From CAXGUU01 sp964012875 (GTDB taxonomy: Bacteria; Pseudomonadota; Gammaproteobacteria; Ga0077536): DNA of 10,889 nt. The stretch covers positions 1-10,889 of the forward strand of contig CAXGUU010000099.1 of NCBI GenBank assembly GCA_964012875.1, read 5' to 3'. Under the pieces are notes generated by a model, which ran no database searches, was not told where the DNA came from, and saw nothing but the letters and a program-made list of their open reading frames with translations. This document shows, piece after piece, positions 1 to 7,498 of the stretch (its first letter is position 1; every line of letters begins with the position of its first letter). The position numbers and the translations under genes are program-made.

Positions 1-100
1 AGCCCTGACGCTGCCCGACCGTTATCTGTTCGGCTGCGGCATGGACTACAAGTCCTACCTGAGAAACGCATCGGGCATTTTCGCCGTATCTGACGAATGA
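1..100 (+). CDS. hpt: Hypoxanthine(-guanine) phosphoribosyltransferase, C-terminal end (partial, cut by window start)
   Basis: The frame starting at base 2 is open from the window edge and gives 32 residues before a TGA at 98-100. The peptide contains PDRYLFGCGMDYKSYLRN followed by a short tail ending in AVSDE. This matches the C-terminal end of bacterial hypoxanthine/guanine phosphoribosyltransferases, which typically read PDRxLFGxGMDYxxxxRN near their end. The enzyme transfers phosphoribose from PRPP to hypoxanthine or guanine to make IMP or GMP in the cytoplasm. Its stop codon overlaps the mtnP start by 4 bp (ATGA), so the two are probably translationally coupled. This fits a shared pathway, because the next enzyme releases hypoxanthine. 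The catalytic part lies outside the window, so the substrate preference cannot be judged. Confidence 0.85.
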   Translation, partial: ALTLPDRYLFGCGMDYKSYLRNASGIFAVSDE

Positions 101-825
101 AACTCGGCTTGATTGGCGGTAGCGGGCTGTATGAGTTCGGCGCGCTCAAAGACGTTGAGAACAGGCGCGTAGTCACACCCTGGGGAGAGCCCTCTGCTGT
201 CCTAACCTGCGGACGCCTGTCCGATCATGAAATTGTCTTCCTGCCACGACATGGCCCGTCTCACCGAATTCCACCTCATCTTATTAACTACCGCGCTAAT
301 ATCGGGGCATTACATCAGCTTGGTGTCAGTCACGTCGTCGCGAGTACCGCAGTCGGAGGTATCGGCCCCGCTACGGGCGAAATCGTAATCCCTCACCAGC
401 TCATCGATTACACCTACGACCGTGAGCACACCTTCTCCGACGGCACGCAAAGCCAGCCCAAGCATATCGACTTCTCCCAGCCCTATGATGAAGACCTGCG
501 TTCTAAGCTGGCCTTGGCGGCGGAGGCCTGCGAGGTCAATGTGCGACGCCACGGCGTGTACGGCGCAACACAGGGGCCACGATTGGAAACGGCCGCGGAG
601 ATTAATCGCCTCGAACGAGACGGATGTACCCTAGTCGGAATGACAGGCATGCCGGAGGCGGCACTCGCACGCGAGCTGGGGCTGCCCTACGCCAATTTGT
701 CGCTGGTCGTTAATGCGGCAGCGGGTCGGGGAGAGCGAACGATCACAATGGAAGATATTGAGCAGGAACTTACTCGAGGCATTCGCACAATCCGCGCTAT
801 CATTGAGCAGATGCTCAGCGGGTAA
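97..825 (+). CDS. mtnP: S-methyl-5'-thioinosine phosphorylase (MTAP/PNP family)
   Basis: This 242-residue cytoplasmic enzyme of the trimeric MTAP/PNP family splits a methylthio-nucleoside with phosphate into a purine base and methylthioribose-1-phosphate. Visible family motifs are the phosphate-binding IGGSG (residues 6-10), RHGPSH (51-56), GATQGPRLET (156-165) and GMTGMPEAALARE (181-193). Adenine-specific MTAPs carry an Asp pair in a TDYDC-like motif. Here the aligned stretch is VVNAAAG with Asn206 and no acidic residue, as in enzymes for 6-oxopurines. I therefore call it a methylthioinosine phosphorylase, like Pseudomonas PA3004, rather than a methylthioadenosine phosphorylase; this specificity is inferred. 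The ATG at 97 overlaps the hpt stop by 4 bp, and I see no clear Shine-Dalgarno, so translation probably depends on coupling. The pairing fits: hypoxanthine released here is the substrate of the upstream gene product. The stop at 823-825 faces the csiV stop across 6 bp. Confidence 0.92.
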   Translation: MKLGLIGGSGLYEFGALKDVENRRVVTPWGEPSAVLTCGRLSDHEIVFLPRHGPSHRIPPHLINYRANIGALHQLGVSHVVASTAVGGIGPATGEIVIPHQLIDYTYDREHTFSDGTQSQPKHIDFSQPYDEDLRSKLALAAEACEVNVRRHGVYGATQGPRLETAAEINRLERDGCTLVGMTGMPEAALARELGLPYANLSLVVNAAAGRGERTITMEDIEQELTRGIRTIRAIIEQMLSG

Positions 826-832
826 GACCGCT
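804..832. other. Two adjacent short inverted repeats at the convergent mtnP/csiV 3' ends
   Basis: TGAGCA (804-809) and TGCTCA (812-817) form a 6-bp inverted repeat around a 2-base centre. Directly after it, AGCGG (817-821) and CCGCT (828-832) form a 5-bp stem with a 6-base loop that contains the mtnP stop codon. A second GCTCA at 830-834 could also pair with TGAGC at 804-808, so alternative folds exist. No T-run follows on either strand, so this is not a standard intrinsic terminator. It may help 3'-end formation of two converging transcripts, but stems this short can arise by chance. Confidence 0.3.
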
Positions 833-1626
833 CATAGTTCGGGTTCGTCGATGCTCGTCGCTGTTGGCGCGCCGTCGTCGGACAGGACCTCGTCAGGTGC
901 GGCTTTCGGGAGCTCATAAGGTGAAACCTGAACGATCAGTCCAAACAAAGGATGATCGAAATAGTGCATTTCGTTGAGCTTTAAACGCCGTGTCTCTACC
1001 AATCGTATTGGCATACCATCGCGGTAGTAGAGGAAATCCAATGCGACGTGCAGAAGCCAGGAGACACGTATGCTGACCATTCCTTCGACTTCAAGCGCGG
1101 TGGTTTCCACTACTTCCGGTGACAGCGGCACGTCTGATTGCAAGGCCTGTTCGCGAGAAGCTGCCATTTCTGCGTTGACGTTGGAGACGAAAACCTGGCG
1201 TGCTCTGCGAACGCCGTAACTTGGTTGACGCCAGCCTACGGAGAGCATGACCTCGTAACGGCCACTGCGTTCGAGACTCCGCTTCACCTGAGACAGCTGC
1301 ATCTCACCGGAATCTATCGACTCAAATGCAGTCGGCAACTGCCGCCCATCCGCTTCAGCAGGCGCCGGCTCGTCGCCCAGTTCAGGCAGTGGGTAAATGA
1401 GGTCAAGCGCGCGCCCAAAGTCCGGCAGCGCACTCAAGACCCTAAATTGCTCACCTTTTTCGGTCGCCCCTTGCGGCTGTCGGAACGCTATTACCTCGAC
1501 CTGATACCAGCGCGCCAGCGCCGGTGGCGGACAAGCAAGCAACAGCAACACGGCGGCAGAAATTCTAGCGGCATCAAATTTCGCGCGTGACAAAAGACCA
1601 GTGCCGGGATGGTTTTCATGCGGCAT
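832..1626 (-). CDS. csiV: CsiV-family peptidoglycan-binding envelope protein
   Basis: This 264-residue exported protein resembles the CsiV family. Vibrio cholerae CsiV binds peptidoglycan and supports LpoA/PBP1A-dependent cell-wall synthesis; the role here is inferred. Family marks are RWYQVEVIAFRQ at the mature N-terminus (about 39-50) and HYFDHPLFGLIVQVSPYE near the C-terminus (about 221-238), followed by an acidic, low-complexity tail. The N-terminus is a signal sequence: a basic region, then AVLLLLACPPPALA, with likely signal peptidase I cleavage after ALA38. LLAC32 also fits a loose lipobox, so a lipoprotein is possible. I chose the ATG at 1626, which overlaps the mfd stop by 11 bp. A TTG at 1593 would give a more typical 27-residue signal peptide. 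The frame stays open farther upstream to 1725, but that would bury a long charged extension ahead of the signal inside mfd. It is the last gene of the - strand block. Confidence 0.85.
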   Translation of the reverse strand: MPHENHPGTGLLSRAKFDAARISAAVLLLLACPPPALARWYQVEVIAFRQPQGATEKGEQFRVLSALPDFGRALDLIYPLPELGDEPAPAEADGRQLPTAFESIDSGEMQLSQVKRSLERSGRYEVMLSVGWRQPSYGVRRARQVFVSNVNAEMAASREQALQSDVPLSPEVVETTALEVEGMVSIRVSWLLHVALDFLYYRDGMPIRLVETRRLKLNEMHYFDHPLFGLIVQVSPYELPKAAPDEVLSDDGAPTATSIDEPEL

Positions 1627-4600
1627 GACGGTTGCCAAATCGCTCGAACAGTTCGGAAATTTCCGCGAACCGCGCTTCCGCATCCGGCAGCTCTTTACTG
1701 ATTCGAAAACGCTCATTGCCGTCAAGCCGGTAGTGTGCGTCGGTCTGAATCAGGTCGATAATGCTCATTGGGTCAATCTGGGGATCCGCCGTGAATTCAA
1801 TCCTGCCGCCTCTGCGACCCAGGTCGATCCGCTTGATCCCAAAATCCGCAGCGGCCAGCTTGATCAATTTAACACGGAACAGATTTTCTACCGGTTCGCC
1901 AAACAGGCCAAAGCGGTCGATGATTTCTTCTTTTAATTCGCCCAGTTCACCGGGTTTGCGCGCACCGGCGATACGTTTGTAGAGCAGCAGCCGCGCGTGG
2001 ACGTCGGGCAAATAGTCTTCGGGCAGCAGCGCCGGGATATGAAGCTCAACCTCGACCCGATCGTCAAGCGCCGCCTCTGGATCCGCCGCCCGACCGTCCT
2101 TCATTGCGGCCACGGTCCGATTAAGAAGCTCTGTATACAAGCCGAAACCGATTTCCTGAATATGACCGCTTTGTTCTTCGCCGAGTATTTCGCCGGCCCC
2201 TCGAATTTCCAAATCGTGGGTTGCAAGCGTGAATCCAACCCCGAGTTCTTCCAATGATTCAATGGCCTCCAGTCGTTTGACAGCGTCGGCAGTCATCGAT
2301 TTTCGATGTGGCACAACCAAATACGCGTAGGCGCGGTGGTGCGACCGCCCTACGCGCCCGCGCAGCTGGTAGAGCTGAGCGAGACCGAACTTGTCAGCCC
2401 GATTGATGATCATGGTGTTGGCGTTGGGGATGTCGATACCTGTTTCGATAATAGTCGTACACACCAGTACATTGCAGCGGCCGTGGTAGAAATCGAGCAT
2501 GATGCGCTCAAGGTCGCGCTCGCGCATTTGCCCATGAGCGATATCGATGCGTGCTTCGGGCACAATTCCCTTTACCTGCGCGGCGATCGAGTCAATGTCT
2601 TCCACCTTGTTATGCACAAAGTAGACTTGGCCTCCGCGCGCGATCTCGCGCAGTATCGCCTCGCGCAAGAGATCATCTGACCACTGCCTTACAAAAGTTT
2701 TTATAGCCAGTCGTTTCTGCGGAGCGGTGGCGATAATCGATAGGTCGCGTGTTCCGGAGAGCGCCATGTTCAGCGTACGTGGAATCGGGGTGGCCGTCAG
2801 GGTAAGGATGTCGACATCTGCCCGCAGCGCCTTGATTTTCTCTTTTTGAGTAACGCCAAACCGGTGTTCTTCGTCGACAATCAGAAGCCCCAGATCTCGA
2901 AACTTGATGTCCTTGGACAACAGCTTGTGGGTACCGACGACAATATCAACCTGTCCGGTGGACAGATCCGCGAGTGTGCTTTTCGTCGACTTGTTATCAG
3001 CAAAGCGGGAAAGTTGTTCGACGCGAACCGGCCAGTCCGCAAATCGATCTGACAAGGTCTGATAGTGCTGCCGCGCAAGCAAGGTTGTGGGCACCAGGAT
3101 TGCAACCTGCTTGCCATCGTTGACCGCGACGAACGCGGCTCGCATGGCAACTTCAGTTTTCCCGAATCCAACATCACCACAAATTAACCGGTCCATCGGC
3201 TGCGGACTTTGCATGTCGGCTATAACCGCACTGACAGCATTCGCCTGGTCAGGGGTTTCCTCAAACGGAAAATCCTGCACAAAGGTGCCGTATGCGCTGG
3301 CGTCCAAATCGAAGCGATAGCCGCTACGCGCCTCGCGACGAGCATGAATGTCGAGCAGTTCAGCCGCAACATCGCGTATTTTTTCGGCAGCCTTGCGTCG
3401 TGCCTTGTCCCATTGGCCGGAACCTAATTTATGCAGCGGCGCATGGTCGGGATCGACACCGGCATATCGACTGATGAGATCGAGCGCGCCCACGGGGACA
3501 TACAGATTGTCGCCGTCGGCGTATTCGATCTTGATGAATTCGTTGGTCACGCCGCCCGCTGTCAGCACCTGCAGTCCGCGATAGCGGCCGATTCCGTACC
3601 TCTCGTGTACAACTGGTGCTCCGATACTTAGTTCGGTGAGATTCCTGATGACCGCTTCACTGTCGGTGCTTTTACGCCGGCGCCGTTGCTGTTGTGCCCG
3701 TTGCCCAAAAAGCTGGGCCTCAGTAAGCACGCTGACAGCTGGCAGCGACAACTCGACGCCATCGTTGATTGATGCGACGGCAAGCCCCACAGCCACGTCG
3801 GACTGGTGGAATTCCTGCCACGTCTCAACCACCGTTGGTCGGAACGACCGCTCCCGGAACAATTCAATCAGCGTTTCCCTGCGCCCCAGCGAATCCGCCA
3901 GGATCAGCACGCGCCCGCCGACTTCGGCGATATGCCGTTCGAGCAGCGCGAACGGTTCATTGGCGCGGGCATCCACCGGAACTTTTACCGGCGCATGACA
4001 GGCGAACTGCGTCACTGCTTTGTCGATGGTACTCGCGCCGTGCAAATCTACACGGGAAAATTTGAGGGCTTGCTGGTCGAGTTCGTCGAAAGTCGTGAAC
4101 ATTTGGCCAGGGTCTACCAGCGGCCTCTCCACGTCGTAGCGCAGTGATTCGTGGCGCTCCGATACGGCCTGTTCGAATTGTGCAGCCGCCACGTCGACCC
4201 CCTCGCCAAATGCAACAATCGCATCCGCCGGTAAGTAGTCAGTTAACAGATCCAGTTCATCGAAGAACAATGGCAGGTAGTACTCGATCCCTGCCGGGGC
4301 CAATCCTTCAGAGATGTCGGAATACATCGGCGACGAGCGTCCGTCATGGTCTAAGCGCAGCCGCCATTCACGACAGAAATTGCGACGTGCTTCATCATCA
4401 AAGGGAAACTCCCTCGCCGGCAGAATCTGTATTGAACCGACAACGTCGCTGGAACGCTGCGATTCGACGTCAAAATGCCGGATCGATTCGATTTCATCGT
4501 CGAATAAATCGATGCGAAACGGCTGTTCGCTGCCCATCGGAAACAGATCGATCAACGATCCACGGTAGGCATACTCGCCATGTTCCGTGACTTGAGTCGA

Positions 4601-5086
4601 AGCACGATAACCCGCGGTTTCAAGATCACGGCGAAAGTTATCCCGATCAAGGTGCTGGCCCGAGCTCAGATCAAAAGCCCGACCGGCCATCCAGCTCCTG
4701 GGCGGAAGTCGATGCATAGCGGTTGCAACCGAAATAACAACGACGCCATCCGTGAGTCGCGGCAGGTTGGTCAGGGTCGCGATGCGCTCGGAAATGATGT
4801 CCTGATAAGGGCTGAAACGGTCATAGGGCAACGTCTCCCAGTCCGGCAGATGATGCCGTTTGAGTCGCGGTGCAAAAAACGCCAGCTCCTGCTCGACCTG
4901 GGCTGCGGTGGCGGCATCAGCGACGACGTAGGCGACTAGACGTTGCTCGCGCGCTGCGGCATTGGCCACTGCCAATGATTTGGCAGCCCCGTACAGGCGC
5001 ACCCAATGTTGATGCGCCGGCCCTAGCGGCACCGATGGCGGCTTCAACACTGACAAATTTTCGAGTTCGGAACCTTGCCGGCTCAT
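1616..5086 (-). CDS. mfd: Transcription-repair coupling factor Mfd
   Basis: At 1156 residues this is full length for the family (E. coli Mfd is about 1148). Mfd is a DNA translocase that pushes stalled RNA polymerase off a lesion and recruits UvrA. The N-terminus has the UvrB-like region, including LPDWETLPYD and SERIATL (about 80-105). The RNA polymerase-interacting domain begins near VVHERYGIGRYRG (about 490). The RecG-like motor shows Walker A GDVGFGKTEV (about 636-645), Walker B DEEHRFG (about 740), TLTATPIPRTL (about 765) and LYQLRGRVGRS (about 910). The C-terminal TRCF domain follows (about 1000-1130). No motif is broken. The ATG at 5086 overlaps the pyrF TGA by 4 bp. A GGAG lies 15 bases upstream, too far for a good ribosome site, so coupling to pyrF is likely. 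The stop overlaps the csiV start by 11 bp. Mfd next to csiV is familiar to me in gammaproteobacteria; placement behind pyrF is less so. Confidence 0.98.
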   Translation of the reverse strand: MSRQGSELENLSVLKPPSVPLGPAHQHWVRLYGAAKSLAVANAAAREQRLVAYVVADAATAAQVEQELAFFAPRLKRHHLPDWETLPYDRFSPYQDIISERIATLTNLPRLTDGVVVISVATAMHRLPPRSWMAGRAFDLSSGQHLDRDNFRRDLETAGYRASTQVTEHGEYAYRGSLIDLFPMGSEQPFRIDLFDDEIESIRHFDVESQRSSDVVGSIQILPAREFPFDDEARRNFCREWRLRLDHDGRSSPMYSDISEGLAPAGIEYYLPLFFDELDLLTDYLPADAIVAFGEGVDVAAAQFEQAVSERHESLRYDVERPLVDPGQMFTTFDELDQQALKFSRVDLHGASTIDKAVTQFACHAPVKVPVDARANEPFALLERHIAEVGGRVLILADSLGRRETLIELFRERSFRPTVVETWQEFHQSDVAVGLAVASINDGVELSLPAVSVLTEAQLFGQRAQQQRRRRKSTDSEAVIRNLTELSIGAPVVHERYGIGRYRGLQVLTAGGVTNEFIKIEYADGDNLYVPVGALDLISRYAGVDPDHAPLHKLGSGQWDKARRKAAEKIRDVAAELLDIHARREARSGYRFDLDASAYGTFVQDFPFEETPDQANAVSAVIADMQSPQPMDRLICGDVGFGKTEVAMRAAFVAVNDGKQVAILVPTTLLARQHYQTLSDRFADWPVRVEQLSRFADNKSTKSTLADLSTGQVDIVVGTHKLLSKDIKFRDLGLLIVDEEHRFGVTQKEKIKALRADVDILTLTATPIPRTLNMALSGTRDLSIIATAPQKRLAIKTFVRQWSDDLLREAILREIARGGQVYFVHNKVEDIDSIAAQVKGIVPEARIDIAHGQMRERDLERIMLDFYHGRCNVLVCTTIIETGIDIPNANTMIINRADKFGLAQLYQLRGRVGRSHHRAYAYLVVPHRKSMTADAVKRLEAIESLEELGVGFTLATHDLEIRGAGEILGEEQSGHIQEIGFGLYTELLNRTVAAMKDGRAADPEAALDDRVEVELHIPALLPEDYLPDVHARLLLYKRIAGARKPGELGELKEEIIDRFGLFGEPVENLFRVKLIKLAAADFGIKRIDLGRRGGRIEFTADPQIDPMSIIDLIQTDAHYRLDGNERFRISKELPDAEARFAEISELFERFGNRHAA

Positions 5087-5799
5087 ATAAGCGCGTTCGT
5101 GCTCCTACATTGTTCAACGATCGAGCGAAGCGCATCGGCAGGATTTTCGGCCTTGGTCACCGGTCGTCCGATAACCAGGAACGTTGCACCCATCGCGAGT
5201 GCATCCTGCGGTGTTGCAATACGCTTTTGATCTCCGCTCGCCGTACCGATTGGTCGTACACCCGGAGTCACCATCTTGAAACCCGCAGCCGTGTTCTTTC
5301 GTACGATGTCAATTTCCAATGGAGAACATACAACGCCGTCCAGTCCGCAGGACTCTGTCAACGCGGCCAGGCGGCCGACTTCGATGGCGGGCGAATCAGG
5401 GATTCCGACTTCCTTGAGCGCTCCCGCATCCAGACTCGTGAGTACTGTGACAGCGATGAGCAGAGGGGAATGCGACAGTTTTGCGTAAGCATCGGAAGCT
5501 GCTTCCAGCATCGCGCGGCCGCCGCTCGCGTGCACATTCACCATCCAGCAATCAAGATCTGCAGCGGCGCGACAAGCGTTGGCAACCGTGTTCGGGATAT
5601 CGTGATACTTGAGATCGAGAAACACCTCAAAACCACGTTTTCGCAACGCAGTAACCGTTGCCGGGCCGGCTGCGGTGAACAGTTCCTTGCCGACCTTGAC
5701 GCGGCACAATTCCGGATCCAACCGGTCTGCCATTGCCAGCGCCTGCTCCAACTTCGGGAAATCAAGCGCAACGATTATGGGACTATTTGTTCGGGTCAT
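5083..5799 (-). CDS. pyrF: Orotidine-5'-phosphate decarboxylase
   Basis: This 238-residue enzyme is a TIM-barrel, normally a homodimer, that converts OMP to UMP, the last step of de novo UMP synthesis. The substrate-binding residues appear as ALD13 and the Lys in KVGKE (35-39). The catalytic tetrad region is DLKYHDIPNTV (62-72), with Asp62, Lys64 and Asp67 in the expected DxKxxDI pattern. TPGVRP (about 178-183) and IGRPVT (about 210-215) contribute phosphate-binding residues. The length is normal. The ATG at 5799 gives the standard N-terminus just before the first beta strand (PIIVALDF). No strong Shine-Dalgarno precedes it. It follows lapB after 185 bp, the same order as in E. coli, and its stop overlaps the mfd start by 4 bp. 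Confidence 0.97.
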   Translation of the reverse strand: MTRTNSPIIVALDFPKLEQALAMADRLDPELCRVKVGKELFTAAGPATVTALRKRGFEVFLDLKYHDIPNTVANACRAAADLDCWMVNVHASGGRAMLEAASDAYAKLSHSPLLIAVTVLTSLDAGALKEVGIPDSPAIEVGRLAALTESCGLDGVVCSPLEIDIVRKNTAAGFKMVTPGVRPIGTASGDQKRIATPQDALAMGATFLVIGRPVTKAENPADALRSIVEQCRSTNALI

Positions 5800-5984
5800 T
5801 CGAATGCCGCTTTAAGGACACGACGCGGGGCGCCAAAGCATACACGCTCTCAGGACCAAAGGGGTCCACTGGGGTGGGCGTGATGCGGGCTCGCGCATGC
5901 GCGCCGATAATTACGAATTCGCCGTTCGCCAACACTCGCCCAGAAAGAACAACAACCAGGCGCGGGAGAATTCCGACTTTGGAA
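5800..5984 (-). other. lapB-pyrF intergenic region; small inverted repeats, no clear promoter or terminator
   Basis: This is the largest gap in the - strand block (185 bp), and I see no credible gene in it. AATTCC (5969-5974) and GGAATT (5981-5986) form a 6-bp stem with a 6-base loop that runs into the lapB stop codon, but no T-run follows in the direction of transcription. A perfect 12-bp palindrome, CGCGCATGCGCG, lies at 5892-5903. GGACC/GGTCC at 5852-5866 is a 5-bp stem. A TATGCT on the - strand at about 5838-5843 resembles a -10 box, but no matching -35 sits at 16-18 bases. The gap could hold a pyrF promoter, but the sequence does not show one clearly. Confidence 0.3.
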
Positions 5985-7169
5985 TTATTCGCCCTCGATA
6001 CCGTGGACTGGTTTTACGGCGTTCCAGGCCTTGCACCCCGGACACTGCCAATGCAGAGTGCGACCAGTAAATCCACACTTCCCGCACTCATAGTTAGGCT
6101 TTTTTTCCAGTAAGCCGACGGTCAGTTCCTTCAGCAAATTGAGGTTATGCTCGATCGAATCACCGTCTCCCAGCGCCGCGTATTCAATCAGGCGATCGAT
6201 GCCCCTAACGGTGGGCCTTAGTTTCAGTTCTTCAATGAGCCGTCGCTTTGCCTCTTCCGTGCGTCCTTGTTGATGCATCAACTCCGTCATCACAAGTACA
6301 GGCGTGATTCCAGCATGCAAATCACATAGGTGTGCAAGATAATCCAGCAATGCCTGGGTGTCGCCCAGAACCTGGTAGCTTTCGACCAATGGTCCAATTG
6401 CTTCCGGCAGAAAGGCTCGATCCTGCGTTTCGACTCGCTGGAGATGCTTGATGGCTGCTTCGTAGGCGCCCACGGTCATCGCAATGCTGGCTTGCATGAG
6501 CGACGAACGGACACATTTCGAATCAGTCTTCAGCGCCTCTCGAAGTTTGTCACTCGCTTCTTCAACATCGCCACATTCAAGCATCGACTGCGCTTGTTCG
6601 CACAGGAAATGCGCCCGACGCTCGGCCAAACTGCGGTTTGCAAGGCGCTCGTAGCGTCCGGTGTACTCCAGCGCCTTGTCCCAATCCCGCTCCTGCTGGT
6701 AAATATCAACGAGGTGATCAATCGCTTGGCGTTGATGGGCACCGGTTTCAAGAAGTTCCTTAAACAGGCTTTCGGCGCGGTCGAGCAGACCCGAACGCAT
6801 GTAGTCCAAACCCAGTTCAAGCAGCGCGGTGGTGCGTTGTTCGAATTCAAGGGTTGGTTTGGCAACGATGTTCTGATGAATGCGTATAGCGCGATCGACT
6901 TCGCCTCGCCTGCGAAACAAATTGCCCAACGCGAGGTGCGTTTCAATGGTTTCGCTTTCGAGCTCAAGAACCTTGATAAAAACCTCGATAGCTTTATCGG
7001 GGCGATCCTCTAGTAAGTAATTCAGTCCCCGGAAGTAGTCTGGCGACATGCCGCCACGGCGCGTCCCAGACATGCGGCGCGACAATTCACGTCGCCCGAG
7101 ATACCAGCCAGATAAAGCCGCGACCGGCAGTAAAGCGACAACGACGGCGAATAGGTACTCAACCACCAT
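5985..7169 (-). CDS. lapB: LPS assembly protein B (LapB/YciM), TPR protein with C-terminal rubredoxin-like zinc domain
   Basis: This 394-residue inner-membrane protein corresponds to E. coli LapB (389), which controls LPS synthesis by promoting FtsH degradation of LpxC. A single N-terminal membrane helix (about 4-25) ends in LPVAALSGWYLGRRE, close to the E. coli LPVAAAYGWYMGRR. A series of TPR repeats fills about 45-340, with the well-conserved stretch AHLALGNLFRRRGEVDRAIR apart from its first residue, which is T here (ETHLALGNLF). The C-terminus has two CxxC pairs, Cys362/Cys365 and Cys376/Cys379, forming the metal-binding rubredoxin-like domain, then W-K-P near the end. I chose the ATG at 7169 because it places the membrane helix at the N-terminus as in E. 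coli. The frame is open to 7232, but that extension lies inside lapA and adds a charged leader. The start overlaps the lapA stop by 11 bp, implying coupled expression of the two partners. Confidence 0.96.
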   Translation of the reverse strand: MVVEYLFAVVVALLPVAALSGWYLGRRELSRRMSGTRRGGMSPDYFRGLNYLLEDRPDKAIEVFIKVLELESETIETHLALGNLFRRRGEVDRAIRIHQNIVAKPTLEFEQRTTALLELGLDYMRSGLLDRAESLFKELLETGAHQRQAIDHLVDIYQQERDWDKALEYTGRYERLANRSLAERRAHFLCEQAQSMLECGDVEEASDKLREALKTDSKCVRSSLMQASIAMTVGAYEAAIKHLQRVETQDRAFLPEAIGPLVESYQVLGDTQALLDYLAHLCDLHAGITPVLVMTELMHQQGRTEEAKRRLIEELKLRPTVRGIDRLIEYAALGDGDSIEHNLNLLKELTVGLLEKKPNYECGKCGFTGRTLHWQCPGCKAWNAVKPVHGIEGE

Positions 7170-7452
7170 TTCTAAGCTGGAGCGAGCGCAGGCTCGTGAC
7201 TTCCCGCTCTGCCCTTTCGCAGCGACGCGCAAGACGTCTGACCTGATGGCGTAATCCCAACACGGTCACGCCCATCGCAGCGATGCCGAGCAGTACACCA
7301 ATAACCAGAGCCGCAACGACGACCCAGGACAAGTCAAGGGCTAGACGCCCTACGAAATAATCCAGCGAAATCGGTTGGTTGTTTCTGACATGGAAAGCGA
7401 GCCCGGCAACGCCGACCGGCAGCGCAAACACCATGTATAAAATACGCGACAC
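7159..7452 (-). CDS. lapA: LPS assembly protein A (LapA/YciS, DUF1049), GTG start
   Basis: This 97-residue inner-membrane protein is the partner of LapB. It has two membrane helices (about 4-22 and 42-66), joined by a short loop with the family's N-x-Q then LDY pattern (HVRNNQPISLDYFVG). A cytoplasmic, strongly basic region predicted to be helical or coiled-coil (about 67-92) follows. The start codon is GTG at 7452. Starting there puts the conserved Asn at position 24, the same as I recall for E. coli LapA. The internal ATG at 7434 would cut into the first helix. No good Shine-Dalgarno lies upstream. The gene sits 46 bp after ihfB and overlaps lapB by 11 bp. The C-terminus is shorter than the E. 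coli protein's tail. Confidence 0.93.
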   Translation of the reverse strand: MSRILYMVFALPVGVAGLAFHVRNNQPISLDYFVGRLALDLSWVVVAALVIGVLLGIAAMGVTVLGLRHQVRRLARRCERAEREVTSLRSLQLRNGG

Positions 7453-7498
7453 GATCGTCTAATTGCGCTCTGCTGGTGTCGAATGACGGTTGCCGATA

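Noticed and set aside
1627..1725. Longer csiV start at 1725
   Set aside because: It adds 33 charged residues, all inside mfd, ahead of a clear signal sequence.
4870..5883. A 337-codon + strand open frame across the 5' end of mfd and all of pyrF
   Set aside because: It is antisense to two clear conserved enzymes, its product is rich in Arg, Cys and His with no recognisable domain, and it has no promoter or ribosome site.
6330..7013. A 227-codon + strand open frame opposite lapB
   Set aside because: It lies wholly within the TPR region of lapB on the other strand and shows no family motifs.
7170..7232. Longer lapB start at 7232
   Set aside because: The extra residues are basic, lie inside lapA and precede the conserved membrane anchor that starts LapB proteins.
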